Shown in pieces: positions 25,433 through 33,869 of a stretch of DNA of 64,000 nucleotides. The first letter of the stretch is position 1, and every line of letters begins with the position of its first letter. The notes under the pieces are model-generated. The model was not told the origin of the DNA, made no database searches, and saw nothing but the letters and a program-made list of their open reading frames with translations. This stretch comes from Hufsiella ginkgonis (lineage in GTDB: Bacteria > Bacteroidota > Bacteroidia > Sphingobacteriales > Sphingobacteriaceae): contig NZ_WVHS01000002.1 in NCBI RefSeq assembly GCF_009834915.1, positions 682,001 to 746,000 on the forward strand, written 5' to 3'. Made by a program: the position numbers and the translations under genes.

Positions 25433-26040
25433 TTACTTCAATGGATGGAACTTATTCAATGCCTCTTTCAGGTTCTCCAGGTTGGTCGTTTTATACAGCT
25501 CCGTCGAACTCACGTATTTATGGCCGACCATGTACTGAACGATCCGCAGGTTCTTTTCCTTTAACCATTCGGTGATCACGCTTTGCCGGATCTGCATGGC
25601 GTTCTTTACTTTCGGATCGATTCTTTGCAGCGCATATTTCAGGTGAAGCATAGTATTTTTCAGGCTCTTCAGGTCATTTCTGCCGGTAAACAGCCTTTCC
25701 GTTTTGCGTTGCAGTTTTGGCGTACCAGCAGCACGTATTCCTGCAGGTCGATCACCTGGTGAGGTTCCAGTCTTAGGATCCTGCCATTAAGTTTCCCGGT
25801 TGCCAGTACCTGTATTTTGCCTTCCCGGAGTTTGAGATGTTCAGGCCGCAATGTTTCCAGTTCTTCCCTTGTTAAGCCCTGGTACACCAGCAGTCCCAAG
25901 ATCACTTTGTTCCGGTGCGTCCGCTCGTCCCTGATCTCATACCGCTCGTACAGGTTTTCAAGGTTAGCCTGGTGCTGGCTGATCGTTTTCGAGGCCATCT
26001 TCTTTTGTGCCAGGTAGTCATTAAAGTTAAGCGGGGACAT
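25433..26040 (-). pseudogene. Tyrosine recombinase/integrase broken by a frameshift
   Basis: Two frames make one integrase. The first (26040 to 25669) has the N-terminal SAM-like and catalytic start (VILGLLVYQGLTREELETL). It shifts near 25690 in a run AAACGGAAAGG; the other frame continues AKTERLFTGRNDLKSLKNTM and ends with the catalytic block RQSVITEWLKEKN, VQYMVGHKYVSSTELY. The C-terminal His/Tyr region is intact. A single-base indel separates them, so activity is probably lost. It may once have mobilised this island. Confidence 0.85.
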
Positions 26041-26059
26041 ACTCCTTCGCTTCGGCGTA

Positions 26060-26281
26060 GCTGCAGAAGGTGTCCGGACTGTTCCGGATCACGCTCGACC
26101 AACTGGTGAAGGGGAACTGCCCGTGGAAGTGGTGATCGAGGACAAGGACGCCTCCGAGCAGTTGCGCCTGATCCGCCAGCTCGACGAGGACGACAGGGCA
26201 ATGGTGTTTAAGCTCATTGATAAAATGCTCACCAATAAGAAGTTTAAAGACTTCTTTCAAAAGAATGTAGCTGCCTTATAA
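26060..26281 (+). pseudogene. C-terminal remnant of an XRE-type regulator
   Basis: The plus strand reads KVSGLFRITLDQLV, then after a shift near 26106 EGELPVEVVIEDKDASEQLR, LIRQLDEDDRAMVFKLIDKM and FKDFFQKNVAAL to TAA 26279-26281. This is the tail of a Bacteroidota XRE-family transcriptional regulator; the HTH half is missing, cut off next to the integrase start at 26040. The 1-nt deletion also breaks the fragment. Confidence 0.75.
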
Positions 26282-26379
26282 ACAACAAAGCACCGATTAA
26301 GGGGCTTGTTTAGCTTATTCATAGAGCTTGCAAGTTGTTATGTAACCATAATTTAGGTACACGCCCTCTGCTGAATACA

Positions 26380-26892
26380 CTACCCTTTTCGGCGAATATA
26401 GTAAAGCTTGTTTGTCGCTGATGAATAAAGGAGAAAATATTGTTCTGTGTCGCTAATTGATATATAACTGTAGAAATTTCGGGGATTTAGTATCTCGTTT
26501 TTAAATGAAATACCGCAATCAGAAGTGTTAAGATTATTGGCTCCTATAATAAATCTATACAGGTTTATAACATCTTTATTAATAGGACAATTCCGCCATT
26601 TACCAATAGTTGTTTCCTTGGTAGCAGTACTATTCTCCCAATTACTAAACTGAGGATAATCATTGTTAATCTTGACATCATCAAGAGAATACACATAAAG
26701 CTCAAAAAAATCCCCACTTGTAGTGATGCCGATGAAGTCTTTTTTGCAAAGAACTTTTGCGTTACCCTTGTAGCCTTCGAATAAGCTAGTAAAATCAACT
26801 TTCTTTAAAGGGTCGAAAGAAATTTCGTTATAAAATAAATACGAGGCTACTAATAGTAACAAAACAAATAGTAATATAAATGTTTTTTTCAT
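26380..26892 (-). CDS. Membrane-anchored protein, candidate immunity for the orphan RHS C-terminus
   Basis: 170 residues with an N-terminal TM anchor (ILLFVLLLLVASYLFY) and an extracytoplasmic domain with three Cys. No family is recognised. It starts 7 nt after the RHS C-terminal module and is strikingly AT-rich compared with the GC-richer flanks, as is that module. In RHS polymorphic toxin loci the small gene after a C-terminal tip encodes its immunity protein, so that is the inferred role. Confidence 0.62.
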   Translation of the reverse strand: MKKTFILLFVLLLLVASYLFYNEISFDPLKKVDFTSLFEGYKGNAKVLCKKDFIGITTSGDFFELYVYSLDDVKINNDYPQFSNWENSTATKETTIGKWRNCPINKDVINLYRFIIGANNLNTSDCGISFKNEILNPRNFYSYISISDTEQYFLLYSSATNKLYYIRRKG

Positions 26893-26899
26893 TGTTAAT

Positions 26900-27634
26900 T
26901 TATTTAACTACAGGCACAGTTGCGTGGCCATAACCTCTAATGTCATAATCTTTCCCGTCATTTGCCCCGCCTGGTCTACCCGCCCAGGTAGCAACATTTC
27001 TTAGTGGTCTATTTTTTTGCATGTCGAATTTATACCTATCTACCTTGTTTTCATTTCCAATCATCACAGCCCCTGTTTTTGAATCCAATAGGGTCATATT
27101 TAACGATCCGTATACCTTACCTGTAGTAGTCAACCCGTTGTCGCCTCCTAGATTCCAAACAAAATTTTTAGAAAATGTGCCACCATCTTGATTCCCGAAT
27201 GATGCGGTAGTTACGCCAGGAAGATTTATTTTACTCTCGTCTACAAATAATGGATCTCCAGATTTCCCATTCCACCAAGCATCAGCCTCGGATTTGGTTA
27301 AAAAACCATCATAGTCAGGTCGATCTTTTAAGGTAACGTAGCTAGCGGCGTATTTATTTGCAGCTTCTTTACTATCAAATCCGTAATTGGGATCGCCCTC
27401 TTTATAGGTGCTATTTTTTACTGCTTCGTCATGACTCATTCCTTGTTTAAAGTCCTCTTTCTTCATAACTATAGCTTGTCCCTGTAATCCCTTATCATCC
27501 GTGCCTAACAACGAGCCGTCTGTGCCATAAATGGGATTAGGTGCCATCCCATCAGGATCTATAAACCTCAAAGGATTGTTGAATCCATAATTATAAGGAG
27601 AATGTCTCCTCATCTTCTCCGCCAAAGGGTCCAC
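26900..27634 (-). CDS. Orphan RHS C-terminal module (rhsCT)
   Basis: Read from GTG 27634, 244 residues; the frame is open back to 27682 where [19 protein letters not shown], the end of an RHS core, directly follows a stop. The core motif [14 protein letters not shown] marks the boundary; the following ~200 residues are the variable tip, beginning [18 protein letters not shown]. The main RHS gene at 30359 has the same core end but a different tip, so this is a displaced alternative tip. It lacks its own promoter and translation start signal. Confidence 0.75.
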   Translation of the reverse strand: MDPLAEKMRRHSPYNYGFNNPLRFIDPDGMAPNPIYGTDGSLLGTDDKGLQGQAIVMKKEDFKQGMSHDEAVKNSTYKEGDPNYGFDSKEAANKYAASYVTLKDRPDYDGFLTKSEADAWWNGKSGDPLFVDESKINLPGVTTASFGNQDGGTFSKNFVWNLGGDNGLTTTGKVYGSLNMTLLDSKTGAVMIGNENKVDRYKFDMQKNRPLRNVATWAGRPGGANDGKDYDIRGYGHATVPVVK

Positions 27635-27899
27635 ACTTGTCCATCTACCAATTACCGGATCATAGAACCTGGCCCCGTAATCTTATTCCCTTCACCGCAG
27701 TTTTTACAGTTCCGCAGGTTTTCCGGCACACTTCCCGGTTTACTTCAAAGAACGTTACCACCAAAGATAGATGTTGGCTGTCGGTTTTCCACCCGATTTT
27801 TTTGTGTTGATCGGTGCAGTGGCCAAAGTTCCGGCACTGCCTTTCGTTCGGAGGGAAAGGGTATATCAGAACAAACTTTTGGTACCAGCTTGCATTTTG

Positions 27900-27981
27900 A
27901 CCCGGTTATGGTGGTAAGGGCCAGAAACCACCAAACGCAATGGTTAGCAGGATCTTGTGGCCCTTACCACCATAACCGGGT
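27900..27981. repeat. Perfect 24-bp inverted repeat with 34-nt loop
   Basis: The left arm 27900-27923 (ACCCGGTTATGGTGGTAAGG then GCCA) pairs perfectly with the right arm 27958-27981. The loop (27924-27957) holds a second short stem AACCA/TGGTT. The flanks (27683-27899 and 27982-28267) have no supportable gene. Such a long stable stem could be a transcription terminator, a folded RNA, or an element end; nothing identifies which. Confidence 0.8.
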
Positions 27982-28267
27982 TGGACGGGCGCACTGTCCC
28001 TGATTCGGAGGATGCCGCTGTTCCCCCGGCCAGGCTGGCACTTCCCCTAAAGTGCTTTGCTGTAAACGTGAAGGTTAGCGGGGATCGTCACTAAAGGCAG
28101 GATCTTCGTTGCGAGCCGTCCGCGAGTGGAGCGAGGGTGTGCCGGGAGAAGCGCGAGGCACGAGCGTGACCGGCGCACATGTAGGAGGCCGGGCCTGCTG
28201 TGATCGTCAGGGGTAAACGGATCGTGCCGGCCCGGCCGAACTACACGAGGGCGGCCATGCTGCCGCA

Positions 28268-28420
28268 GGCAACTAAACAAGTCGCCCGAAGCCCGAGCGA
28301 CCCGCAGGCGAGCCATACAATAAGGCGGCGGCTGGATGCGAGGAACGAGCAGACAGGGGAGCCGACTATGAGGAAGAGGAAGGAAGGCGAAAGACATGAC
28401 AGCCAGGTAGGCGCTGGACG
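28268..28420. repeat. ~150-bp direct repeat, copy B
   Basis: Same-strand copy of 24679-24832. Copy B ends just before the region where the PDDEXK nuclease reading would have continued. The two copies bracket a 3.6-kb block with the ORF6N, integrase, XRE and orphan-RHS remnants, so homologous recombination between them could delete or invert that block. Confidence 0.85.
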
Positions 28421-28568
28421 ATTATTTGATGGGTAAACGGCACTTCAAAGCGCCGGACGGGCTGGCGTGGCTTTTGCGCTGACTGACGAGGACGAATGCC
28501 GCTTAACCTGCCGTGAAAAGGAACGTGAACGCTATCAGGATCCGGATTCTTCAGCCGTTTTTCCTGTT

Positions 28569-29321
28569 CTACGATCTCGATTTCCCTGCCGATCTCCCGC
28601 TGTAGTTCTTCTTCTGTAGGCAGATAGGTCTTGTATTTGAAGCGAAGATCTGTTTACTGTCACTCAATAGACTGTATTTTGCCAGGGCGTTATTCTTCTC
28701 GGCGCAGAGGATCAGCCCGATCGTCGGGTTATCGTTTTCCTGCCGTACCTGGTCTTCGAAGTACCGCACGTACATATCCATCTGTCCGATATCCTGGTGG
28801 GTCAGTTTCCCGGTTTTAAGATCGATCAACAGGAAGCATTTCAGGATATAGTTGTAGAACACCAGGTCGATATAAAAGTGTTCATACTCGGCGCTGATCC
28901 GGCGCTGTCTTCCCACAAAGGAAAAGCCTTTCCCAAGCTCCAAAAGGAACTCCTGCAATTTGTCGATAATGGCCTGTTCCAGCTCCCGCTCATAAAAGCC
29001 GGTGTTCGGTTTCAGGTCCAGGAACTCCAGCACGTACGGATCCTTGATAATGTCCCGGGCCTGCAATTCTTCTTTTTTGCTTTCCGCTTCCTGTTTTACC
29101 AATGGCTTTCCCTCCGTGCCGCTTAATAATATTCGCTCGTAATAAAAGCTGTTGATCTGTCTTTCCAGTGTCCGGGTACTCCAGTTGCCGGCGATCGCTT
29201 CGGTCACATAGAACGACCTTGCCGCTTCTTTTTCAACCTTTAACAGGAGCCGGTAATGTGTCCAGCTCAATTCGTCACGCAGTGCGTGACCTTTTTCAAA
29301 CAAGCTGTAGAACTGGCGCAT
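28569..29321 (-). pseudogene. PDDEXK nuclease (YhcG/DUF1016 family), truncated at both ends
   Basis: The protein begins inside the family at MRQFYSLFEKGHALRDELSW, missing ~100 N-terminal residues; an in-frame TAA sits just upstream. The nuclease core is clear: YEHFYIDLVFYNYILKCFLL, IDLKTGKLTHQDIGQMDMY. Near 28640 one base is lost: the printed end (SNTRPICLQKKNYSG) is out of frame, while the neighbouring frame restores KYKTYLPTEEELQREIGREI. The family acts in DNA processing and often travels with restriction or mobile loci. Confidence 0.8.
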
Positions 29322-29343
29322 ATATGCCCATTAAGCCGATTTG

Positions 29344-29697
29344 ATGATGGATTCAGAACTTTTATTGTTTGGAGAACGCCTTTTGCAGGTACGCAAACGG
29401 CGGAAAGTGTCGCAGGAAGAGCTGGCCAAAAAGATTGGCGTACACGCGCCGGTGATCGGCCGCTACGAGCGCGGGGAGGTAAAGCCGTCCATCGAAACGG
29501 CCGCACGAATGGCAAATGCTTTGGATGCTTCCCTCGATTATCTCACCGGCCTTGTCGACCAGGAGCTCGACCGGGAGGCCGTCCGGCAGATCAGCGAACT
29601 GCAAACGCTAAAGCCCGAAGACCAGGAACATATCCTAAGAACACTCGCCGCACTCATTCGCGAAGCCAAGACCAGGCAGGCGTTCGGTAATAAATGA
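29344..29697 (+). CDS. XRE-family helix-turn-helix regulator
   Basis: Start taken at ATG 29344 (117 residues). The HTH is at about 9-60: LLQVRKRRKVSQEELAKKIG, VIGRYERGEVKPSIETAARM, then SLDYLTG. The C-terminal helical part (LQTLKPEDQEHILRTLAALI) is typical of these regulators. It begins 22 nt from the truncated PDDEXK fragment with almost no room for a promoter, and ends before a strong hairpin. Its operator is unknown. The similar tail at 26060 is a relic of a related protein. Confidence 0.88.
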   Translation: MMDSELLLFGERLLQVRKRRKVSQEELAKKIGVHAPVIGRYERGEVKPSIETAARMANALDASLDYLTGLVDQELDREAVRQISELQTLKPEDQEHILRTLAALIREAKTRQAFGNK

Positions 29698-29700
29698 ACA

Positions 29701-29725
29701 AAGCCCGGAGCGACGCTCCGGGCTT
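29701..29725. terminator. Bidirectional hairpin terminator
   Basis: AAGCCCGGAGC (29701-29711) pairs perfectly with GCTCCGGGCTT (29715-29725) around a 3-nt loop; TCTTTAT follows. It lies between the convergent XRE and RHS-immunity genes and can serve both. Confidence 0.85.
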
Positions 29726-29747
29726 CTTTATGATTGTACGAAGGTGC

Positions 29748-30359
29748 TCAATGCGTTGGGCCTATCTTATTTGTATCGACAGCATTTAGTTCTATCAGTT
29801 CGTCCATGGTTTTCGCCGGGACACCTGAGCCTCCCGGAATATCAAACGACAGGTAGTTTAACGACCCATTAAAAGAAGTTGACGTAAACGTGTTTTTGCG
29901 ATATTCCTTCACCTCGCCAGTAATGTCATCGTTTTCTTTGAGTATTACCGGAGTGAAGCCCTTTTCGAACTTCTCTTGATCAATGTAGCCAACGCCATAA
30001 TCGTTCAAAATGATCTTATCAGTACCCTCGGGGCTTTTCGAAACAAACAACCTTACTTCACCGGAGTAACCCGGCTTTACTACAACTGTACACGTCGGCT
30101 TAGAGGTCGCCCCTAAATATACCAGGCAAAAGATGGCTGCTACGCTTAGGGAAAGCGTGACCACACTCCATTTGAGCTTAAAAACCGCCTTAACAAGCGC
30201 TCCTACTCCCAGGGACGCACTCAATACAACAACAGCCAATACGATAAGAATATACCACGAAGGCAGGATCATCGTAGGCGCTTCTAATATTGTGTAACAT
30301 CCATAAATCAGTACCAGCAATGCCAGTATTCCAACGATGATCTGTATTCTTGATTTCAT
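29748..30359 (-). CDS. Membrane protein coupled to the RHS gene, candidate immunity
   Basis: 203 residues: three TM helices in the first ~95 residues (IQIIVGILALLVLIYGCY, ILIVLAVVVLSASLGVGAL, TLSLSVAAIFCLVYLG) and an extracytoplasmic beta-rich domain (about 95-203). Its ATG overlaps the RHS stop by one base (TAATG), so it is translated with it. The family is not recognised. Position and topology fit an immunity protein that protects from a secreted tip acting at the envelope. Confidence 0.65.
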   Translation of the reverse strand: MKSRIQIIVGILALLVLIYGCYTILEAPTMILPSWYILIVLAVVVLSASLGVGALVKAVFKLKWSVVTLSLSVAAIFCLVYLGATSKPTCTVVVKPGYSGEVRLFVSKSPEGTDKIILNDYGVGYIDQEKFEKGFTPVILKENDDITGEVKEYRKNTFTSTSFNGSLNYLSFDIPGGSGVPAKTMDELIELNAVDTNKIGPTH

Positions 30360-33300
30360 TAATTGCGCTTGTAAAACTTGGAAGGATAATAAGAGAAGTC
30401 CCGAATAGGCAGCGATCCCGAAGATGGACTGGAGGAACCAACTATCGGAGCGGAATGAGTGCCTATGAATGACGGTTGATTATACTGCATGATCTTACTC
30501 CCGTTCATCTTCAAAGTAGCCGATGGAAAAACGTTCGTATAAGCCGAAACCGACAAAGCTCCGTTAGCTCCATTATAGCTTATATTCATCTTTTGTGCAA
30601 CGTCCACTATTTTGAAGCCGATACCATTTAATGCAAACTCCTCTGATTTGGATACACTTGCGTGCTGTTCAAAAGTCAGATTATAGGAACTCAGGCCGCC
30701 GTTTGACGTTTTACTACTGCTCGAAGTAAGCATGTTGTTACTGCCTCCCTCGCCAGGGTAAGAGTCTCGTGCTAAGCCGAACGGTGTGTCTCCAACAGCC
30801 ACCGACTTGGTAGCGGAGATGCCGGTTAATTCTCCGCTATTGTTTTCACTGGCTTGGAGCGTTACGGTACTGGTTAATTTATCTCCCGACGGATCGACTA
30901 GGCCGAACAACGTTGGCCCATCCCATTTCCCGCCATCAATATAACTGTTGAATGCGAACGTCAGCGTTTTGCCTAAATACGTTTCTCCCTGTTGGGTCGA
31001 TGCCTGTGAATTAGCATCCTTGTCCCATCTAACATTTCCTTCCTGGTCCTTGACCCAATCAAAAGGTGCCCTGCCATCAGGATCAATAAAACGCATGGGG
31101 TTATTGAATCCGTAACTGTACGGGGAGAACCTCCGCATTTGCTCGGAAATTGGATCAATCGTGTTAAATCGCCCCGTTACGGGATCGTACATTCTTGCTC
31201 CGAAGTCATAGTAACCTAGTTCTTCCTGAAGCTCCTTCCCATTATAAAGATACTTACTTACATTCCCCGGTACCGTCACCGCATATTGCATCCCGAACGG
31301 GTAGTAGTTGTCTGCCTGGATCACCCTCGCGGCGCCCGCGTAAATATCGAAGCTTTTTCTTACGTTTCCTAAGTGATCGGTAAGATTATACTCGAACCTG
31401 TAAGAGTTGTCCGATTGCCGTACCGCTCTTCCTTCTTCCGTCTGGATGAAATTGATCACATAGCTGCCGCTGACCGTGCCGTAGTGGATGCCGCCGACGT
31501 AATCGGTAGTTCCTGTGGTACTGCTCGCTTTGCGGAGCTTGTTGCCTGCCGCGTCGTAGGTATATACGATCTCCGTGCCGTTCACCGTTGCCGGCAGGTT
31601 CAGCAGGTTATAGGTAAGGGTTTTATTGTTGCGGCCGTCGGTGGTGGCGTTCCCGTTGCCGTCATAAGCGTAGCTCCCCGTGCTCCATGCCCCTGAGATC
31701 CCGTTCAGCCGGTTACCGGTGTAGGTATAGTTCCCCCTGCTCCCGTTCCGCTCCAGGCGGGTAATGTTGCCCATCGGGTCGTAGGCCAGCCTTTCCCGCA
31801 TGGCCGAGTCGGCGCTTACGCCGGCGGTAAGACGGTTGAGCTTGTCGTAGTAGTACTTGAACGTATTTGTAAGGCTCCCCGCCGTCCCCCAAAGCTGGTT
31901 AGCGATGTTCCCGTTAAACTGCTTTACCGTACCATCCTCGTAGTTCAGCCCTATGGCCAGCTGCGGGGAGGTACTGCTCTTCAGCCAGCCGCGCGGGTTG
32001 TAGACGTAGCTGGTTACCTGCAAGCTATCGTGCAGACTCTTCTGCTTTAGCTGTCCAAGCTCGTTGTATTCTATGTCCGAGGTTTTCACCTCCGCGCCTG
32101 AATTGATCTTTACGAATGTATTCTTCTTCCTCCCCGCCGGATCGTACTCGTACCGGGTGGCGATGGTGGCGCTCCCGCTCACGCTGATATGGATGCGGGT
32201 ACCGGAGATCAGCTCGCCGGTGAAGCCGTATACGTTGTCGGTGATGTCCGTTCCCCCCAGGTGGTTCCCGCTTTTGGACTGGACCACCCGGCCCTCCTTA
32301 TCGTAATAGTTTACGGACAGCAGCATGATGTCACTCCCCAGTATGTTCACCTTAGTGCCCGTTAGCAGGCCTCTTACGTTCTTGTCCTGGCCGGCGGAGC
32401 CGAAGGTGTTCCCCAGGAAATCGTAATCGTCGTAATAGCTGAGGGTATGATACCGGTCCACCCCGCTGGTGGGGAGATTGTTATTGGTATAGCCCGTGCC
32501 GGAAGAGGATGCGTTCGCATTGTCGCGCGCTTCCCACAGGTAAGGCTGGCCGTTGACGCTGGCTTGCCAGGTATCTCTTGAAGAGCCGCTCGAGGCGATC
32601 CCCGTAATGACGGCCCTGCCCATCACGTCGTACTTGGTAAAAAGCCACTTGTTGTTCGTCCGCTGCACCGAGTCCTGGGTCATCACCACTTGGTCGAGCT
32701 TGTTGTAGACGGTGTATTCCCAGCCCTTGCCCGGCACCTTCTTTTCGATGAGACGGTGACGACCATCGTAGCGGTACTGGTAGCAGAAGTCGTCAAGCGC
32801 CGGTTGGCCGAGACCGGTGGTATCGGGGTTCGCCCCCGGCGGAAGCACGAAGCTGAGGTTACCTTCGGCGTCGTACACATAATAAGTCGACAGGGCTTCC
32901 AGGCTGTTATCGGGCTTTTTGTTGATGAGGCGCTTAAGCACCACACGGCCCTGCTTGTCCTTGTATTCCTCGATGGTGCCGGCCTTGCCGTCGGCGCTCA
33001 GCCAGTTCTCGTCTTTAGTGATGGTGAGGGTCAGTTGGTCAGCATAGTAGAAGCCGGAGGTAGACAGGCGGCGTTTGTACAACTGGCCACCGGTGGGAAC
33101 CGTATCGGCTTTCCAGAGGCGTACACCGAAACCGGTGGAGGTGAACGCCCCGCTGTTGTCGTTGGCGCCCAATACGGTGAGAACGGTACGGCCGGCGGTA
33201 TCTGTGCGTGCGGCCGAGGGTCGCCAGGCCTGCCCGGGAGCGCCCTGCTCCGGCACACGGCCCAGCTGCGAGGGCTCGAACACGGTGCGGGCGTAGGGAG

Positions 33301-33868
33301 CAATGGTGGTGGCATGGTCGCTGCCGCTTTGGTAAAAAGTATACTGGGCGCTGCCGGTATAGCCGCCTGTGCCCGCCAACGCATCGCCCCGGTAAGCGCC
33401 CGCGCTGCCGGCAGTGGTGGTATAAGGCTGATATTTGATATTTTCCCGGCCGAAGGCATCGTAAGCTTGCGGCTGCACTACGTCTTTCCCCGTAGGACTG
33501 CCCTTTACCTGTACGGTTTGCAGCGGGCGACCAAGCCCGTCGAGGTACTGCACCACCTGGCTTACCTGGCAATTGGTGGCCCCTGTATCGGTGGACACCC
33601 CTTCCTTTTTCATGGTGCTTACGATCACGTAGTTGCGCGAGCCGGTCGGGGCGGTGGCCAGGATAGCGCAGCCTGCCGCGTTGGGTGTGAGGCGGGTCCG
33701 GAAATACCGGATGCCGCCCGTGTTAAACCCTGCCGCCAGGCGAATGGTGTCGGTAGCCGTGATCTCGCTCTGGCCATGGTAGGCGCTGGCGATAACCGAC
33801 CGCTGTGCCCGGGCATTGAAACACACCGCCACGACCAGTAAGGTGATGTATACCCGCAGCTTTTTCAT
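30359..33868 (-). CDS. RHS/YD-repeat protein with DUF6443-type N-terminus and variable C-terminal tip
   Basis: Start set at ATG 33868 (signal peptide MKKLRVYITLLVVAVCFNAR); an ATG 12 nt upstream overlaps the previous gene. About 1169 residues: the N-terminal DUF6443-type region (VQYLDGLGRPLQTVQVKG), many YD-repeats, the RHS-associated core (RYEYDPAGRKKNTFV, FEYNLTDHLGNVRKSFDIYA, ARMYDPVTGRFNTIDPISEQ) and core end YGFNNPMRFIDPDG. The last ~210 residues are a unique Ser/Asn-rich tip with no recognised toxin motif. RHS proteins form shells that hold a C-terminal effector. Confidence 0.9.
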   Translation of the reverse strand: MKKLRVYITLLVVAVCFNARAQRSVIASAYHGQSEITATDTIRLAAGFNTGGIRYFRTRLTPNAAGCAILATAPTGSRNYVIVSTMKKEGVSTDTGATNCQVSQVVQYLDGLGRPLQTVQVKGSPTGKDVVQPQAYDAFGRENIKYQPYTTTAGSAGAYRGDALAGTGGYTGSAQYTFYQSGSDHATTIAPYARTVFEPSQLGRVPEQGAPGQAWRPSAARTDTAGRTVLTVLGANDNSGAFTSTGFGVRLWKADTVPTGGQLYKRRLSTSGFYYADQLTLTITKDENWLSADGKAGTIEEYKDKQGRVVLKRLINKKPDNSLEALSTYYVYDAEGNLSFVLPPGANPDTTGLGQPALDDFCYQYRYDGRHRLIEKKVPGKGWEYTVYNKLDQVVMTQDSVQRTNNKWLFTKYDVMGRAVITGIASSGSSRDTWQASVNGQPYLWEARDNANASSSGTGYTNNNLPTSGVDRYHTLSYYDDYDFLGNTFGSAGQDKNVRGLLTGTKVNILGSDIMLLSVNYYDKEGRVVQSKSGNHLGGTDITDNVYGFTGELISGTRIHISVSGSATIATRYEYDPAGRKKNTFVKINSGAEVKTSDIEYNELGQLKQKSLHDSLQVTSYVYNPRGWLKSSTSPQLAIGLNYEDGTVKQFNGNIANQLWGTAGSLTNTFKYYYDKLNRLTAGVSADSAMRERLAYDPMGNITRLERNGSRGNYTYTGNRLNGISGAWSTGSYAYDGNGNATTDGRNNKTLTYNLLNLPATVNGTEIVYTYDAAGNKLRKASSTTGTTDYVGGIHYGTVSGSYVINFIQTEEGRAVRQSDNSYRFEYNLTDHLGNVRKSFDIYAGAARVIQADNYYPFGMQYAVTVPGNVSKYLYNGKELQEELGYYDFGARMYDPVTGRFNTIDPISEQMRRFSPYSYGFNNPMRFIDPDGRAPFDWVKDQEGNVRWDKDANSQASTQQGETYLGKTLTFAFNSYIDGGKWDGPTLFGLVDPSGDKLTSTVTLQASENNSGELTGISATKSVAVGDTPFGLARDSYPGEGGSNNMLTSSSSKTSNGGLSSYNLTFEQHASVSKSEEFALNGIGFKIVDVAQKMNISYNGANGALSVSAYTNVFPSATLKMNGSKIMQYNQPSFIGTHSAPIVGSSSPSSGSLPIRDFSYYPSKFYKRN

Positions 33869-33869
33869 G

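Noticed and set aside
27683-28267. Genes in the stretch between the orphan RHS tip and repeat copy B
   Set aside because: Short frames are interrupted and have no recognisable domain; only the inverted repeat can be supported.
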